DNA from: Fodinicola acaciae
Lineage (GTDB): Bacteria > Actinomycetota > Actinomycetes > Mycobacteriales > HKI-0501
Reading direction: 5' to 3'
DNA length: 64,000 bases
Assembly (NCBI RefSeq): GCF_010993745.1
Contig: NZ_WOTN01000003.1
Location: 434,001 to 498,000, forward strand
Shown piece by piece: positions 7,975 through 15,943 of this stretch (its first letter is position 1; each line of letters opens with the position of its first letter). The position numbers were made by a program, and so were the translations under genes. The notes under the pieces are model-generated. The model did no database searches. It was not told the origin of the DNA and worked only from the letters and a program-made list of their open reading frames with translations.

Positions 7975-8724
7975 CTAGCTCACAGTGACGGACGCGATCT
8001 GCACCTTGGTGTTCGGCGTGTCCTGCTGGGGTCCGCTGGTGCCGCCGGCGGCGATCTTCAACAGCACGTCCAGGCCGCGGGTGATCTGACCGAGCACCGG
8101 ATAGTTCGGACCGTCGAAGCTGGAATCCTTGTATACGAGGAAAAACTGGCTGCCGTTGGTGTCGGGCGAGGCGGCGTTGGCGATCGCGACGGTGCCGGCC
8201 GGATACGGTGGCGTCTGGCCGGTCGGCAGGTTTTCGCTCGCGTACTGGTAACCCGGTCCCCCGGTGCCGGTGCCACTCGGGTCACCGCACTGCAGCATGT
8301 ACGCGCCGGTGACCAGCAACCGATGGCACGGCGTGTTGTCATAGAACTTCTTCCCCGCCAGGAAAGTGAAACTGTGCGCCGCGCACGGAGCTTTGGCCGT
8401 GTCCATGGTGAACTCGACGACGCCCTGGTTGGTGGTGATCGTCACCTTCTGCTGGCCCGACCGCGGAATGTCCGAGGTGGACGGTGTGCCGACCGGCCGG
8501 GTCGCCGGCGACCCGCTCGGCTGGTACGCGCAACCGCCGCCGGTCGCCGGCGCGGACGCGGCGGCCGACGTGGCGACGGTCGACGGCTTGCCGGCCGCCT
8601 GGAATCGGCTGCTCACATAGAAACCGGCGCCGACGACCGCCGCGCACAGCACGAGCACCAGAACGCCTCCACCGACCGACAGACCGATGATCAGGCCGCG
8701 ATTGGAGCGGCGCGGCGCGCTCAC
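7975..8724 (-). CDS. Membrane-anchored cyclophilin-type peptidyl-prolyl isomerase
   Basis: The protein has 249 residues from a GTG at 8722-8724, which overlaps the stop of the methyltransferase gene by 4 bp. Residues 9-33 (LIIGLSVGGGVLVLVLCAAVVGAGFYV) form one membrane anchor, followed by a Ser/Ala/Thr-rich linker and a cyclophilin domain from about residue 95 (KVTITTNQGVVEFTMDTAKAPCAAHSFTFLA). The core has YDNTPCHRLL and NGSQFFLVYKDSS, the usual CHR/SQFF positions. It is probably an extracytoplasmic foldase. It ends the operon at repeat region A. Confidence 0.9.
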   Translation of the reverse strand: MSAPRRSNRGLIIGLSVGGGVLVLVLCAAVVGAGFYVSSRFQAAGKPSTVATSAAASAPATGGGCAYQPSGSPATRPVGTPSTSDIPRSGQQKVTITTNQGVVEFTMDTAKAPCAAHSFTFLAGKKFYDNTPCHRLLVTGAYMLQCGDPSGTGTGGPGYQYASENLPTGQTPPYPAGTVAIANAASPDTNGSQFFLVYKDSSFDGPNYPVLGQITRGLDVLLKIAAGGTSGPQQDTPNTKVQIASVTVS

Positions 8725-9668
8725 CGCGGCTTCACACCGGTGATCAGCAGGTTGTAGAACAGCTCCTTCGGGATCACCTGGCTGAAGAAGTGCTTGTCGA
8801 CCGCGGACAGGGCCAGCCAGCCCTTGTACGCGAACATGGCCCAGTTCCAGCCGAGCTTGTCCGACGGCACCGCGCATTCGAACGTCCGCACCGGCCAGCC
8901 GAACCAGGCCGCGGTGAACTCCTCTGTTTTCACCGAAACGTCGCGCGCGCCGGCGCGTACGGCCCGGACCGCCAGCTTGTGCGGATCGAACGTGTGCAGG
9001 TCGACGACGGCCTCCAGCGCGGCCGCCTGGCTCGACTCGTCGAGCTCCTGCTGTGGCCGCCGCCAGTCCGACAGCGCCGGCAGTTTGGTCAGGTTGGTGG
9101 TGGCCCACCAGGTCAGCTGCGACAGTTTGCGCGCCACCACGTCGCCGTATTTTGTCGGCTCACCGGCGAAAACGAACCGGCCACCGGGCTTGAGCACCCG
9201 CAAAACCTCGGAAAAGGCCTGGTCCACGTCCGGGATGTGGTGCAGCACAGCATGTCCGACGACCAGGTCGACCGACGAGTCCTCGACCGGGATCGTCTCC
9301 GCGTCGGCGACCTTGCCTTCGACGTCAAGGCCAAGCTCTTTGGCGTTGCGGGTGGCGACCTCGACCATGCCGGGCGAGATGTCGGTGACGATCCCCGACG
9401 TCGCGACCCCGGCACGCATCAGGTTGAGCAGGAAAAAGCCGGTGCCGCTGCCGATCTCCAGCGCCTTCTCGTACGGCCAGCCCTCCTCGCCGGCGATCCC
9501 GGTGAACCGCTCCCTGGCGTACGTGGTGCAGCGGTCGTCAAAGGAGATCGACCATTTCTCGTCGTACGTGCCGGCTTCCCAGTCGTGGTAGAGAATGTTG
9601 GCCTGCTTGGGATCGCTGCGCGCAGCGTCGACCTCTTCTTTGGTTGGAGTCATTTGTGCACCAGCCAT
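8721..9668 (-). CDS. Class I SAM-dependent methyltransferase
   Basis: The protein has 315 residues. The start ATG at 9666-9668 is preceded by an AGGGGGAG ribosome site. SAM-binding motif I is ALEIGSGTGFFLLNL (about residues 69-83). Motif II is IVTDISPGMVEVATRN. Motif IV is DLVVGHAVLHHIPD, and a post-motif KPGGRFVFAGEP follows. The C-terminal 120 residues are a family-specific helical extension. It is a Methyltransf_11-type enzyme whose substrate (lipid, quinone or metabolite) is not indicated. It is coupled to the PPIase gene and follows an enoyl-CoA hydratase gene by 12 bp, so all belong to one transcription unit. Confidence 0.85.
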   Translation of the reverse strand: MAGAQMTPTKEEVDAARSDPKQANILYHDWEAGTYDEKWSISFDDRCTTYARERFTGIAGEEGWPYEKALEIGSGTGFFLLNLMRAGVATSGIVTDISPGMVEVATRNAKELGLDVEGKVADAETIPVEDSSVDLVVGHAVLHHIPDVDQAFSEVLRVLKPGGRFVFAGEPTKYGDVVARKLSQLTWWATTNLTKLPALSDWRRPQQELDESSQAAALEAVVDLHTFDPHKLAVRAVRAGARDVSVKTEEFTAAWFGWPVRTFECAVPSDKLGWNWAMFAYKGWLALSAVDKHFFSQVIPKELFYNLLITGVKPR

Positions 9669-9680
9669 GACGTTCTCCCC

Positions 9681-10460
9681 CTACTTACCGGTGAAAGTGG
9701 CCTTGCCCGGCCCGTTCTCGACGAAGGACTCCATGCCGGCCGTACGGTCCTCGGTCGCGAAGGTGGTCGCGAAAAGCTGGCTCTCCAAGGCCAAACCCGA
9801 CGCCAGGTCGACCTCGATGCCGCCATCGATCGCGGCCTTCGCCGCTCGCAGGGCCAGAGACGCGGCGCCGACATACGGCTTCACCATCGCGACGGCGGCG
9901 TCGTAAACGTCGTCCGGTGCCACGACCTTGTCCAGCAACCCCAACGAAAGTGCTTCCTCGGCACCGACGAACCGGCCGGAGAAGATCAGGTCCTTGGCCT
10001 TGGCCGGACCGACCAGCCGGGTGACGCGCTGCGTGCCGCCGGCGCCGGGGATGATGCCGAGCAGGATCTCCGGCTGGCCGACCTTCACGTTGTCGCCGGC
10101 GACCCGGAAGTCGGCGCACAACGCCAGCTCGTGGCCACCGCCGAGCGCATAGCCGGTGATCGCCGCGACCACCGGCTTCGGGATCTTGGCGACCGCGGTC
10201 AACGACGCCTGGAGCTGGTGCGCGCGCACGGACATGTACGCGTACGACCGCGTCTTCATCTCCTTGATGTCCGCGCCGGCCGCGAAGACCTTCGGACCGC
10301 CGTAGATGACCACGGCCTTGACGTCGTCGCGCGCGGAGGCCTCGGTGGCGACGGCCAGCAGCTCGTCCTGCATCTGCTCGTTGAGCGCGTTCATCGGCGG
10401 CCGGTCGAGCCGGATCGTGCCGATCCCGTCAGCTACCTCAAGCCGTACGAACTCACCCAA
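9681..10460 (-). CDS. Enoyl-CoA hydratase (crotonase family)
   Basis: The protein has 259 residues from a TTG at 10458-10460, with GGAGG about 8 bases upstream. Oxyanion-hole segments are KVFAAGADIKEM and ITGYALGGGHELALCADF. The two catalytic glutamates of classical crotonases are both present (GGGHE and GQPEILLGIIPGAGGTQR). This makes it a true hydratase rather than an isomerase or decarboxylase paralogue. It catalyses hydration of trans-2-enoyl-CoA in fatty-acid or branched-chain oxidation. Sequence style is close to the mitochondrial short-chain enzyme. Confidence 0.9.
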   Translation of the reverse strand: MGEFVRLEVADGIGTIRLDRPPMNALNEQMQDELLAVATEASARDDVKAVVIYGGPKVFAAGADIKEMKTRSYAYMSVRAHQLQASLTAVAKIPKPVVAAITGYALGGGHELALCADFRVAGDNVKVGQPEILLGIIPGAGGTQRVTRLVGPAKAKDLIFSGRFVGAEEALSLGLLDKVVAPDDVYDAAVAMVKPYVGAASLALRAAKAAIDGGIEVDLASGLALESQLFATTFATEDRTAGMESFVENGPGKATFTGK

Positions 10461-10472
10461 CGCGTTGCCTCC

Positions 10473-11303
10473 TCAGATCGCGCGTGCAGCGTACCTGTCA
10501 CCGTCCGTGGTGGTCTGCCGGTCGACGGTCAACGGCATGCCAAACGTCTTGGTCAGGTTGTCCGCGGTGATCACGTCCGGCGTCAGGCCGGCCGCGACGG
10601 CCTGCCCATCGGCCAGCAGCAGCGCGTGCGTGAAACCCGGCGGGATCTCCTCGACGTGGTGCGTGACCAGCACCAACGCCGGCGCGTCCGGATCGGCGGC
10701 GAGCGCCGACAGCCGGCGCACCAGGTCTTCCCGGCCGCCGAGGTCGAGGCCGGCGGCCGGCTCGTCCAGCAGCAGCATCTCCGGGTCGGTCATCAGCGCG
10801 CGGGCGATCTGTACGCGCTTGCGCTCGCCTTCGGACAGCGTCCCATAGGTGCGGTTGGCCAGCTGGCCGACGCCGAACGCGTCCAGCAGCTCGCGGGCGC
10901 GGGCCTCGTCGACCGGGTCGTACGACTCGGTGAACCGGCCGACCACACCCCAGGCGGCGGTCAGCACCACGTCCAGCACCCGCTCGGAACCCGGCACGCG
11001 ACCGGAGATCGACGCGGTGGTGAAGCCGATCCGCGGCCGCAGCTCGAACACGTCGACCGCGCCGAGCCGCTCACCGAGCACCTGCGCGGTGCCGGTGGTC
11101 GGATGCATCTGCGCGGCGGCGACCTGCAGCAGGGTCGTCTTGCCGGCACCGTTGGGGCCAAGCACGACCCACCGCTCGTCCAGCTCGACCTGCCAGCTCA
11201 GCCCGTCGAGCAGCATGGTCTGGCCGCGCCGGACGACCACTCGATCCAGCGCGATCACGGTGTCCGGACCCGGCTCAGCAACCACCTCACCATCCAACAA
11301 CAT
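10473..11303 (-). CDS. Solo ABC-type ATPase
   Basis: The protein has 276 residues. Walker A is [13 protein letters not shown] (about residues 49-61). The signature is LSEGERKRVQIARAL, a GE variant of LSGGQ. Walker B is MLLLDEPAAGLD, and the switch His is VTHHVEEIPP. No permease lies beside it. This architecture, with HHVEEIPPGF near the C-terminus, resembles stand-alone ATPases of the YlmA/ModF-like group of actinobacteria rather than a sugar importer ATPase. It heads the operon with the crotonase, methyltransferase and PPIase genes, starting 13 bp upstream of the crotonase. No function can be assigned beyond ATP hydrolysis. Confidence 0.8.
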   Translation of the reverse strand: MLLDGEVVAEPGPDTVIALDRVVVRRGQTMLLDGLSWQVELDERWVVLGPNGAGKTTLLQVAAAQMHPTTGTAQVLGERLGAVDVFELRPRIGFTTASISGRVPGSERVLDVVLTAAWGVVGRFTESYDPVDEARARELLDAFGVGQLANRTYGTLSEGERKRVQIARALMTDPEMLLLDEPAAGLDLGGREDLVRRLSALAADPDAPALVLVTHHVEEIPPGFTHALLLADGQAVAAGLTPDVITADNLTKTFGMPLTVDRQTTTDGDRYAARAI

Positions 11304-11487
11304 GCACCGGCCGCGACCCCCGCGAGGGTCGCCGGCCAGCGGTCGTACGCGACGACGTGATCACGCTCGGCAGCGGGTGATCTATCCGGCTTGGACTGAT
11401 TTCTCCGCAGCCGGCTATGGTGTGCGTACACCCGCAGTGGTGCCTCCGTGGCAAGGGGTGGTCTTGCCACGGCCAGGAGGGGGTCAG

Positions 11488-12618
11488 ATGGCTGGTTTGG
11501 CGAGCGCGGTGGAAGGGCTGCCGGCGATCGAGATCAGTGGCCTGCGCAAGGAGTTTCGCGGCCTGCGCGGCGGCCGAAGAGTCGCGCTGCACGACATGAA
11601 CATGATCGTCGAGGCCGGCAAGGTGCACGGCTTCCTCGGCCCGAACGGCGCCGGCAAGACGACCACCATCAGATCGCTGCTCGGCCTGATCCGGCCGGAC
11701 GCCGGCGAGATGAACATCTTCGGCCACGTCGTGCCGCGCGACCTGCCGAAGGTCATCGGCACCATCGGCGCGGTGGTGGAGGGCGCGCAGTTCTTCGGCA
11801 ACTTCTCCGCGCGGCGCAACCTGCGGATGCTGGCCACGCTGGCGAACGTACGGATGAGCCGCGTCGACGAGGTGCTGGAGCTGGTCGGCCTGCGCGACCG
11901 CGCGCGCGACAAGGTCAAGGGCTATTCGCTCGGCATGCGACAACGCCTGGCGATCGCGGCGACGCTGCTCAAGGAGCCGCTGCTGCTGATCCTGGACGAG
12001 CCCAACAACGGCCTCGACCCGGCCGGCATCCGGGAGATCCGCGACCTGATGCGGCTGCTCGGCGACGGCGGCGTGACCGTCCTGCTGTCCTCGCACCAGC
12101 TGCTGGAGGTGCAGCAGGTCTGCGACAGCGTCTCGATCGTGGCGCACGGCCGGCACGTGGTGACCGGTCCGGTGTCCGACGTACTCGCCACCGCGGCGCG
12201 CGGCGAGGTGCTCGTACGCGTCGACGAGCCGCAGCACGCGGCCGAGCTGCTGCGCGAGGGCGGCATGACCGTCACGCCGCGCCCCGACCACCTGATCGTC
12301 ACCGACTGCGACGACCCGGCGCGGATCACCCAGCTGCTGTCCCGGCGGCGGTTGTACGTCTCCGAGCTGACGCCGCTGGAACCGGACCTGGAGGACGTGT
12401 TCCTGGAGCTGACCGGCATGGCGGCGCGTACGGCCAACGAGGCGGTCGAGAGCTACGAGCCGCAGCACGCGCCGGCGCCGGCGCTGCCCGGCCGGCACGC
12501 CGCGCCGGAGGAGATCCAGCCGGTGCTGGCCGGCGACTTCGGCCGGATGGACCTGCGCGATGAGGCCAACGACCTGCTGGACCAGACGATCGGCGCGCAG
12601 CCGAGGGGTGAGGCGTGA
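11488..12618 (+). CDS. ABC-2 type exporter, ATP-binding subunit
   Basis: The protein has 376 residues from ATG 11488, just after AGGAGGGGG. It has Walker [17 protein letters not shown], the signature YSLGMRQRLAIAATLL and Walker B LLILDEPNNGLDPAGI, then a switch SSHQLLEV. This is the DRR/CcmA-type drug or antibiotic exporter pattern. The last 60 residues are a Pro/Ala-rich tail (QHAPAPALPGRH), which is longer than usual for the family. The next gene, an ABC-2 permease, starts at the stop codon (TGATG), so the two form one transporter. Substrate unknown. Confidence 0.9.
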   Translation: MAGLASAVEGLPAIEISGLRKEFRGLRGGRRVALHDMNMIVEAGKVHGFLGPNGAGKTTTIRSLLGLIRPDAGEMNIFGHVVPRDLPKVIGTIGAVVEGAQFFGNFSARRNLRMLATLANVRMSRVDEVLELVGLRDRARDKVKGYSLGMRQRLAIAATLLKEPLLLILDEPNNGLDPAGIREIRDLMRLLGDGGVTVLLSSHQLLEVQQVCDSVSIVAHGRHVVTGPVSDVLATAARGEVLVRVDEPQHAAELLREGGMTVTPRPDHLIVTDCDDPARITQLLSRRRLYVSELTPLEPDLEDVFLELTGMAARTANEAVESYEPQHAPAPALPGRHAAPEEIQPVLAGDFGRMDLRDEANDLLDQTIGAQPRGEA

Positions 12619-13388
12619 TGGGGGTCGCGCGGCTGGTACGCGTGGAGGTGCGGCGGCTGCTGGCGCGCCGGATGACGCTGGTGGCGGTGTTGGTGGCGCT
12701 GGTGCTGATCGGCGTGCTGATCGGTACGAACGCGTACAACTTCCGCGGCCATTATGTCTTCACCGCCACCGCGCCGACGCTCATCCGGATCTGCGCGGCG
12801 CTGCTCGCGCTGGTCGCGCTGGTGATCGGCGCGAGCTTCGTCGGCGCGGAGTGGCACCACGGGGCGATGCACACGCTGATGACCTGGGAACCGCGGCGGC
12901 TGCGACTGTTCACCGGCAAGCTGGTCGGCCTGTGGATCGGCAGCGCGCTGCTCGGCCTGTTCGTTTTCGGGGTGGCGCTCGGCATCAACTACCTGGCGGC
13001 GCGCAGGTTTGGCTCCATCGGCGCGATGCCCTCCGCGGTGCAACGCGACCTGTTGCTGGCCGGTGGCCGCGGCCTGGCGCTGGCGCTGGTCGGCGGCGCG
13101 GTCGGCTTCGCCATCGCGTACGCGACCCGGCTGTCGTCGGCCGCTCTCGGGGTCGGCCTCGGATACGTCGTCGTCGGTGAGATCGGCGTACGGCTGGTGA
13201 CGCCGAACGCGGATCGCTGGCTGATCTCGACGAACGTCAACGCGTGGCTCAACGACGGCACGATGGTGGCCAGCCACGGCGCGCTGAGCGAGCTCACGCT
13301 CTGGCAGTCGGGCCTGTATCTCGGTGCCATCACGCTCGGCCTGCTGATCGTCGCCGCCGCGCTGTTCTGGCGCCGCGACGTGGCCTGA
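12618..13388 (+). CDS. ABC-2 type exporter permease
   Basis: The protein has 256 residues from the ATG at 12618-12620 overlapping the previous stop (TGATG); the GTG at 12615 is an alternative. Six hydrophobic segments are visible, for example MTLVAVLVALVLIGVLIGT and LYLGAITLGLLIVAAALFW, with GAEWHHGAMHTLMTWEPRR, a typical ABC-2 permease cytosolic turn, between. It pairs with the ATPase before it. It ends 4 bp upstream of a hairpin. Confidence 0.85.
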   Translation: MGVARLVRVEVRRLLARRMTLVAVLVALVLIGVLIGTNAYNFRGHYVFTATAPTLIRICAALLALVALVIGASFVGAEWHHGAMHTLMTWEPRRLRLFTGKLVGLWIGSALLGLFVFGVALGINYLAARRFGSIGAMPSAVQRDLLLAGGRGLALALVGGAVGFAIAYATRLSSAALGVGLGYVVVGEIGVRLVTPNADRWLISTNVNAWLNDGTMVASHGALSELTLWQSGLYLGAITLGLLIVAAALFWRRDVA

Positions 13389-13391
13389 CAT

Positions 13392-13446
13392 TTTTCGGAA
13401 CGAGCCTTTGCGCGCATCCCGTGCACGGAGAGGGGCGTTCCGAAAA
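13392..13446 (+). terminator. Hairpin after ABC-2 operon
   Basis: An 11-bp stem TTTTCGGAACG (13392-13402) and CGTTCCGAAAA (13436-13446) encloses 33 bases. It begins 3 bp after the permease stop codon. Confidence 0.55.
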
Positions 13447-13485
13447 GGGCCTGGCGGGTGGTCGGGACGGGTTAGAGTGCTCTGC

Positions 13486-13533
13486 ATGGATCTTGTTCGG
13501 GGGCTGGGCGGCGACCTCCGGGCCGGGTTCTAG
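13486..13533 (+). CDS. Possible 15-codon leader ORF before glgX
   Basis: ATG 13486 opens a 15-codon frame (MDLVRGLGGDLRAGF) ending in TAG at 13531-13533, only 3 bases before the glgX ATG. A TAGAGT hexamer (13473-13478) ends 7 bases before the ATG, the spacing expected for a -10 box of a leaderless transcript. I see no convincing -35. It could couple translation to glgX, which has no clear Shine-Dalgarno sequence itself. This is weak evidence and may be chance. Confidence 0.25.
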   Translation: MDLVRGLGGDLRAGF

Positions 13534-13536
13534 CCT

Positions 13537-15492
13537 ATGACGGTCGACATCGTCGGCCCGGGCGATCCGGGTGCGCTCGGCGTGCGGCTGACCGGCAGCC
13601 GCGCCACCTTCTCCGTGCACAGCTCGGTCGCCGAGTCGGTCGATCTCTGCGTTTTCCATCCCCGCCAGGGCGAACGGCGGCTGCCGCTGCGCCGGACCGG
13701 CGACCGCTGGCACGCCGAGATCGACGGCGTACGAGCCGGCACGCGCTATGGCATCCGGGTCGCCGGCCGCTACCAGCCGCGCAACGGCCTGTTCTGCGAC
13801 CAGGCCAGGCTGCTGGTCGACCCGTACGCGCGCGGCCTGGCCGTCGACCCGCTCATCTCGGTGATGGTGCCCGAGCCGGAGCCGCTGGCCGTGCCCGGCC
13901 ACGCTCGCATCGGCTGGCCGGACACGGTCATCTACGAGCTGCACGTCGCCGGTTTCACCAAGCTGCATCCGGACATCCCGCCACACCTGCGCGGCACGTA
14001 CGCCGGATTGGCTCATCCGGCCGCGATCCGGCACCTCACCGAGCTCGGAGTGTCCACCGTGGAGCTCCTGCCGGTGCAGGCACGCGCCACCGAGGCGTCC
14101 GTCGCCGCGCGCCACCTGACCAACTACTGGGGCTACAACACCATCGGATTTTTCGCGCCAGACCCGCGATTCGCGTCCTCTGACGACGTCGTCGGCGAGG
14201 TTCGCGAGATGGTGCGTACGCTGCACGACGCCGGGCTGGAGGTCGTCCTGGACGTCGTCTACAACCACACGGCCGAAGGCCAGCCCGGCGATCCGATTCT
14301 TTCCTGGCGCGGCCTGGACAATCCGGCCTACTACCGACTGGATCCGTGGAACCGCCGGCAATACTGGGATGTCACCGGCTGCGGCAACACATTGGACGTA
14401 CGCCAGCCGGTCGTACGCGAGATGATCCTCGACTCGCTGCGCTACTGGGTGACGGTCATGGGGGTCGACGGCTTCCGGTTCGACCTGGCGACCGCGCTCG
14501 GCCGGCTCGACGGCGACGACTACACCCCCGACGCGCCGCTGCTGGCCGCCATTCAGGCCGATCCGGTGCTGAGCCGTACGAAGCTGATCGCCGAGCCGTG
14601 GGACCTGGGTCCCGGCGGCTATCGGCTCACCGGTTTTCCGCCCGGCTGGGCCGAATGGAACGACCGCTTCCGCAACTGCTTCCGTGACTTCTGGCTGGGC
14701 GGCAGCGGGATTTCCGAGCTGGGCACCCGGTTGTGTGGCTCGACCGACCTGTTTTCCGCGCGTACGCCCTCCACCTCGGTCAACTTCGTGACCGCTCACG
14801 ACGGCTTCACCATGGCCGACCTGGTCGCGTATTCGCACAAACACAACGAGGCCAACGGCGAGAACAACGCCGACGGCACGGACGACAACCGTTCCAACAA
14901 CTTCGGCGTCGAAGGACCGACCGACGACCCTGCCGTGCTCGCGATTCGCAAGCGCAGCATACGAAACCTGCTGTCGACGCTCATCCTGTCCGTCGGCACA
15001 CCGATGATCTGCCAGGGCGACGAGTTCGGCCGTACGCAGCGAGGAAACAACAACGCCTACTGCCAGGACAGCGAGATCAGCTGGGTCGACTGGACCAACG
15101 CCGATCTCGACCTGCTCGCCTTCACGCGCCGGCTTTTGGCCGTACGCCGGTCAATCGCCGCCTTCCGGCCGGCTGCTTTCTACACCGGCGAAGGCGATCC
15201 GCCGGACGCCTGCTGGTTCCGGCCGGACGGTGCGCTGATGCCGCCGGAGGACTGGAACGACCCGGCCTGCCGGACGCTTGGCATGTACGTCCGCGACGAT
15301 CACGACCCGGCCACCGCCGGCTATCTGTTTTGGCTGCACGGCGGGGAAAGCGACCTCACCGTCAAGCTGCCGGCCGACCCGTACGCGGCCGGCCACGAGC
15401 TCGTCCTCAGCACCGCCGGCACGCCGGACGTCACCGACTCCGTCCTCTTGGTCGCTCGCTCGGCCACCCTCCTGCGCTGCCTCGCGCACTGA
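13537..15492 (+). CDS. glgX: Glycogen debranching enzyme GlgX (GH13)
   Basis: The protein has 651 residues. An N-terminal CBM48 domain (residues about 10-110) precedes a GH13 barrel with YNHT (242-245), the catalytic nucleophile in GFRFDLA (Asp316), the acid in IAEPWD (Glu353) and the transition-state Asp in TAHDGFT (Asp422). These are the isoamylase-type residues. It hydrolyses alpha-1,6 branches of glycogen in the cytoplasm. It is a little shorter than the usual 700 or so residues. No clear Shine-Dalgarno sequence precedes the ATG at 13537, and a short leader frame ends 3 bases upstream. With the GT4 glucan synthase about 10 kb away, the region has an alpha-glucan theme. Confidence 0.92.
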   Translation: MTVDIVGPGDPGALGVRLTGSRATFSVHSSVAESVDLCVFHPRQGERRLPLRRTGDRWHAEIDGVRAGTRYGIRVAGRYQPRNGLFCDQARLLVDPYARGLAVDPLISVMVPEPEPLAVPGHARIGWPDTVIYELHVAGFTKLHPDIPPHLRGTYAGLAHPAAIRHLTELGVSTVELLPVQARATEASVAARHLTNYWGYNTIGFFAPDPRFASSDDVVGEVREMVRTLHDAGLEVVLDVVYNHTAEGQPGDPILSWRGLDNPAYYRLDPWNRRQYWDVTGCGNTLDVRQPVVREMILDSLRYWVTVMGVDGFRFDLATALGRLDGDDYTPDAPLLAAIQADPVLSRTKLIAEPWDLGPGGYRLTGFPPGWAEWNDRFRNCFRDFWLGGSGISELGTRLCGSTDLFSARTPSTSVNFVTAHDGFTMADLVAYSHKHNEANGENNADGTDDNRSNNFGVEGPTDDPAVLAIRKRSIRNLLSTLILSVGTPMICQGDEFGRTQRGNNNAYCQDSEISWVDWTNADLDLLAFTRRLLAVRRSIAAFRPAAFYTGEGDPPDACWFRPDGALMPPEDWNDPACRTLGMYVRDDHDPATAGYLFWLHGGESDLTVKLPADPYAAGHELVLSTAGTPDVTDSVLLVARSATLLRCLAH

Positions 15493-15608
15493 TCGGTCCT
15501 GCGGCGCCGAGGCGTGACAGTGCGCTGCCAGTGAGGTGACAGCCGCGCGTGTTTGACTCGCCTCACTCCGCCGCGACCACGCGGCCGAAGGCAACCGAGG
15601 GGAGAGAA

Positions 15609-15869
15609 ATGGGCCTGATCAAACGCCTTGTCGTCGGAGGTGCGCTGATGGCCACCGCGATTCTGCCGGTGGCGGCCGGCGCGCCGGCCAGTGCCGGCAC
15701 TGTCTCGCACTCCGTCCGGACGGAGGCCACCTGGCACACCTCCGGTCCCTATCTCGACTTCGCGGAATGCGACTACAACAGGCGGGTGTCGGCGAGCCTC
15801 GGCTACGGCACCCTGCCATGCGAGCAGAATCCGCACACGACGCAGTGGTTCTTCCTGATCTACTGGTGA
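15609..15869 (+). CDS. Small secreted peptide with one predicted disulfide
   Basis: The protein has 86 residues from ATG 15609 (GGGGAG 6 bases upstream). A Sec signal LIKRLVVGGALMATAILPVAAGAPASA (residues 3-29) ends with an AxA cleavage site, leaving about 57 mature residues with two Cys (FAECDYN and LPCEQN) and an aromatic C-terminus TTQWFFLIYW. Similar small secreted proteins of unknown role are frequent in actinomycetes. The gene stands between glgX and the PBP gene. It is convergent with the PBP gene over 74 bp containing a near-perfect palindrome. No known function. Confidence 0.75.
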   Translation: MGLIKRLVVGGALMATAILPVAAGAPASAGTVSHSVRTEATWHTSGPYLDFAECDYNRRVSASLGYGTLPCEQNPHTTQWFFLIYW

Positions 15870-15899
15870 CGCACGCGGCCACACGGTCGCTCGTACGCA

Positions 15900-15939
15900 C
15901 TCTGGACGGAGTGTCCAGCGCTGGACACTCCGTCTAGAG
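15900..15939. terminator. Bidirectional palindromic terminator
   Basis: A 40-bp near-perfect palindrome. Arms of 19 bp (15900-15918 and 15921-15939) with one mismatch flank CG. It lies between the convergent secreted-peptide and PBP genes and can serve both. Confidence 0.65.
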
Positions 15940-15943
15940 TCCG

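Noticed and set aside
8790-11360. 856-residue open frame on the plus strand
   Set aside because: It is antisense to the methyltransferase, crotonase and ABC ATPase genes and has an Arg/Gly/His-biased composition typical of the opposite strand of high-GC genes.
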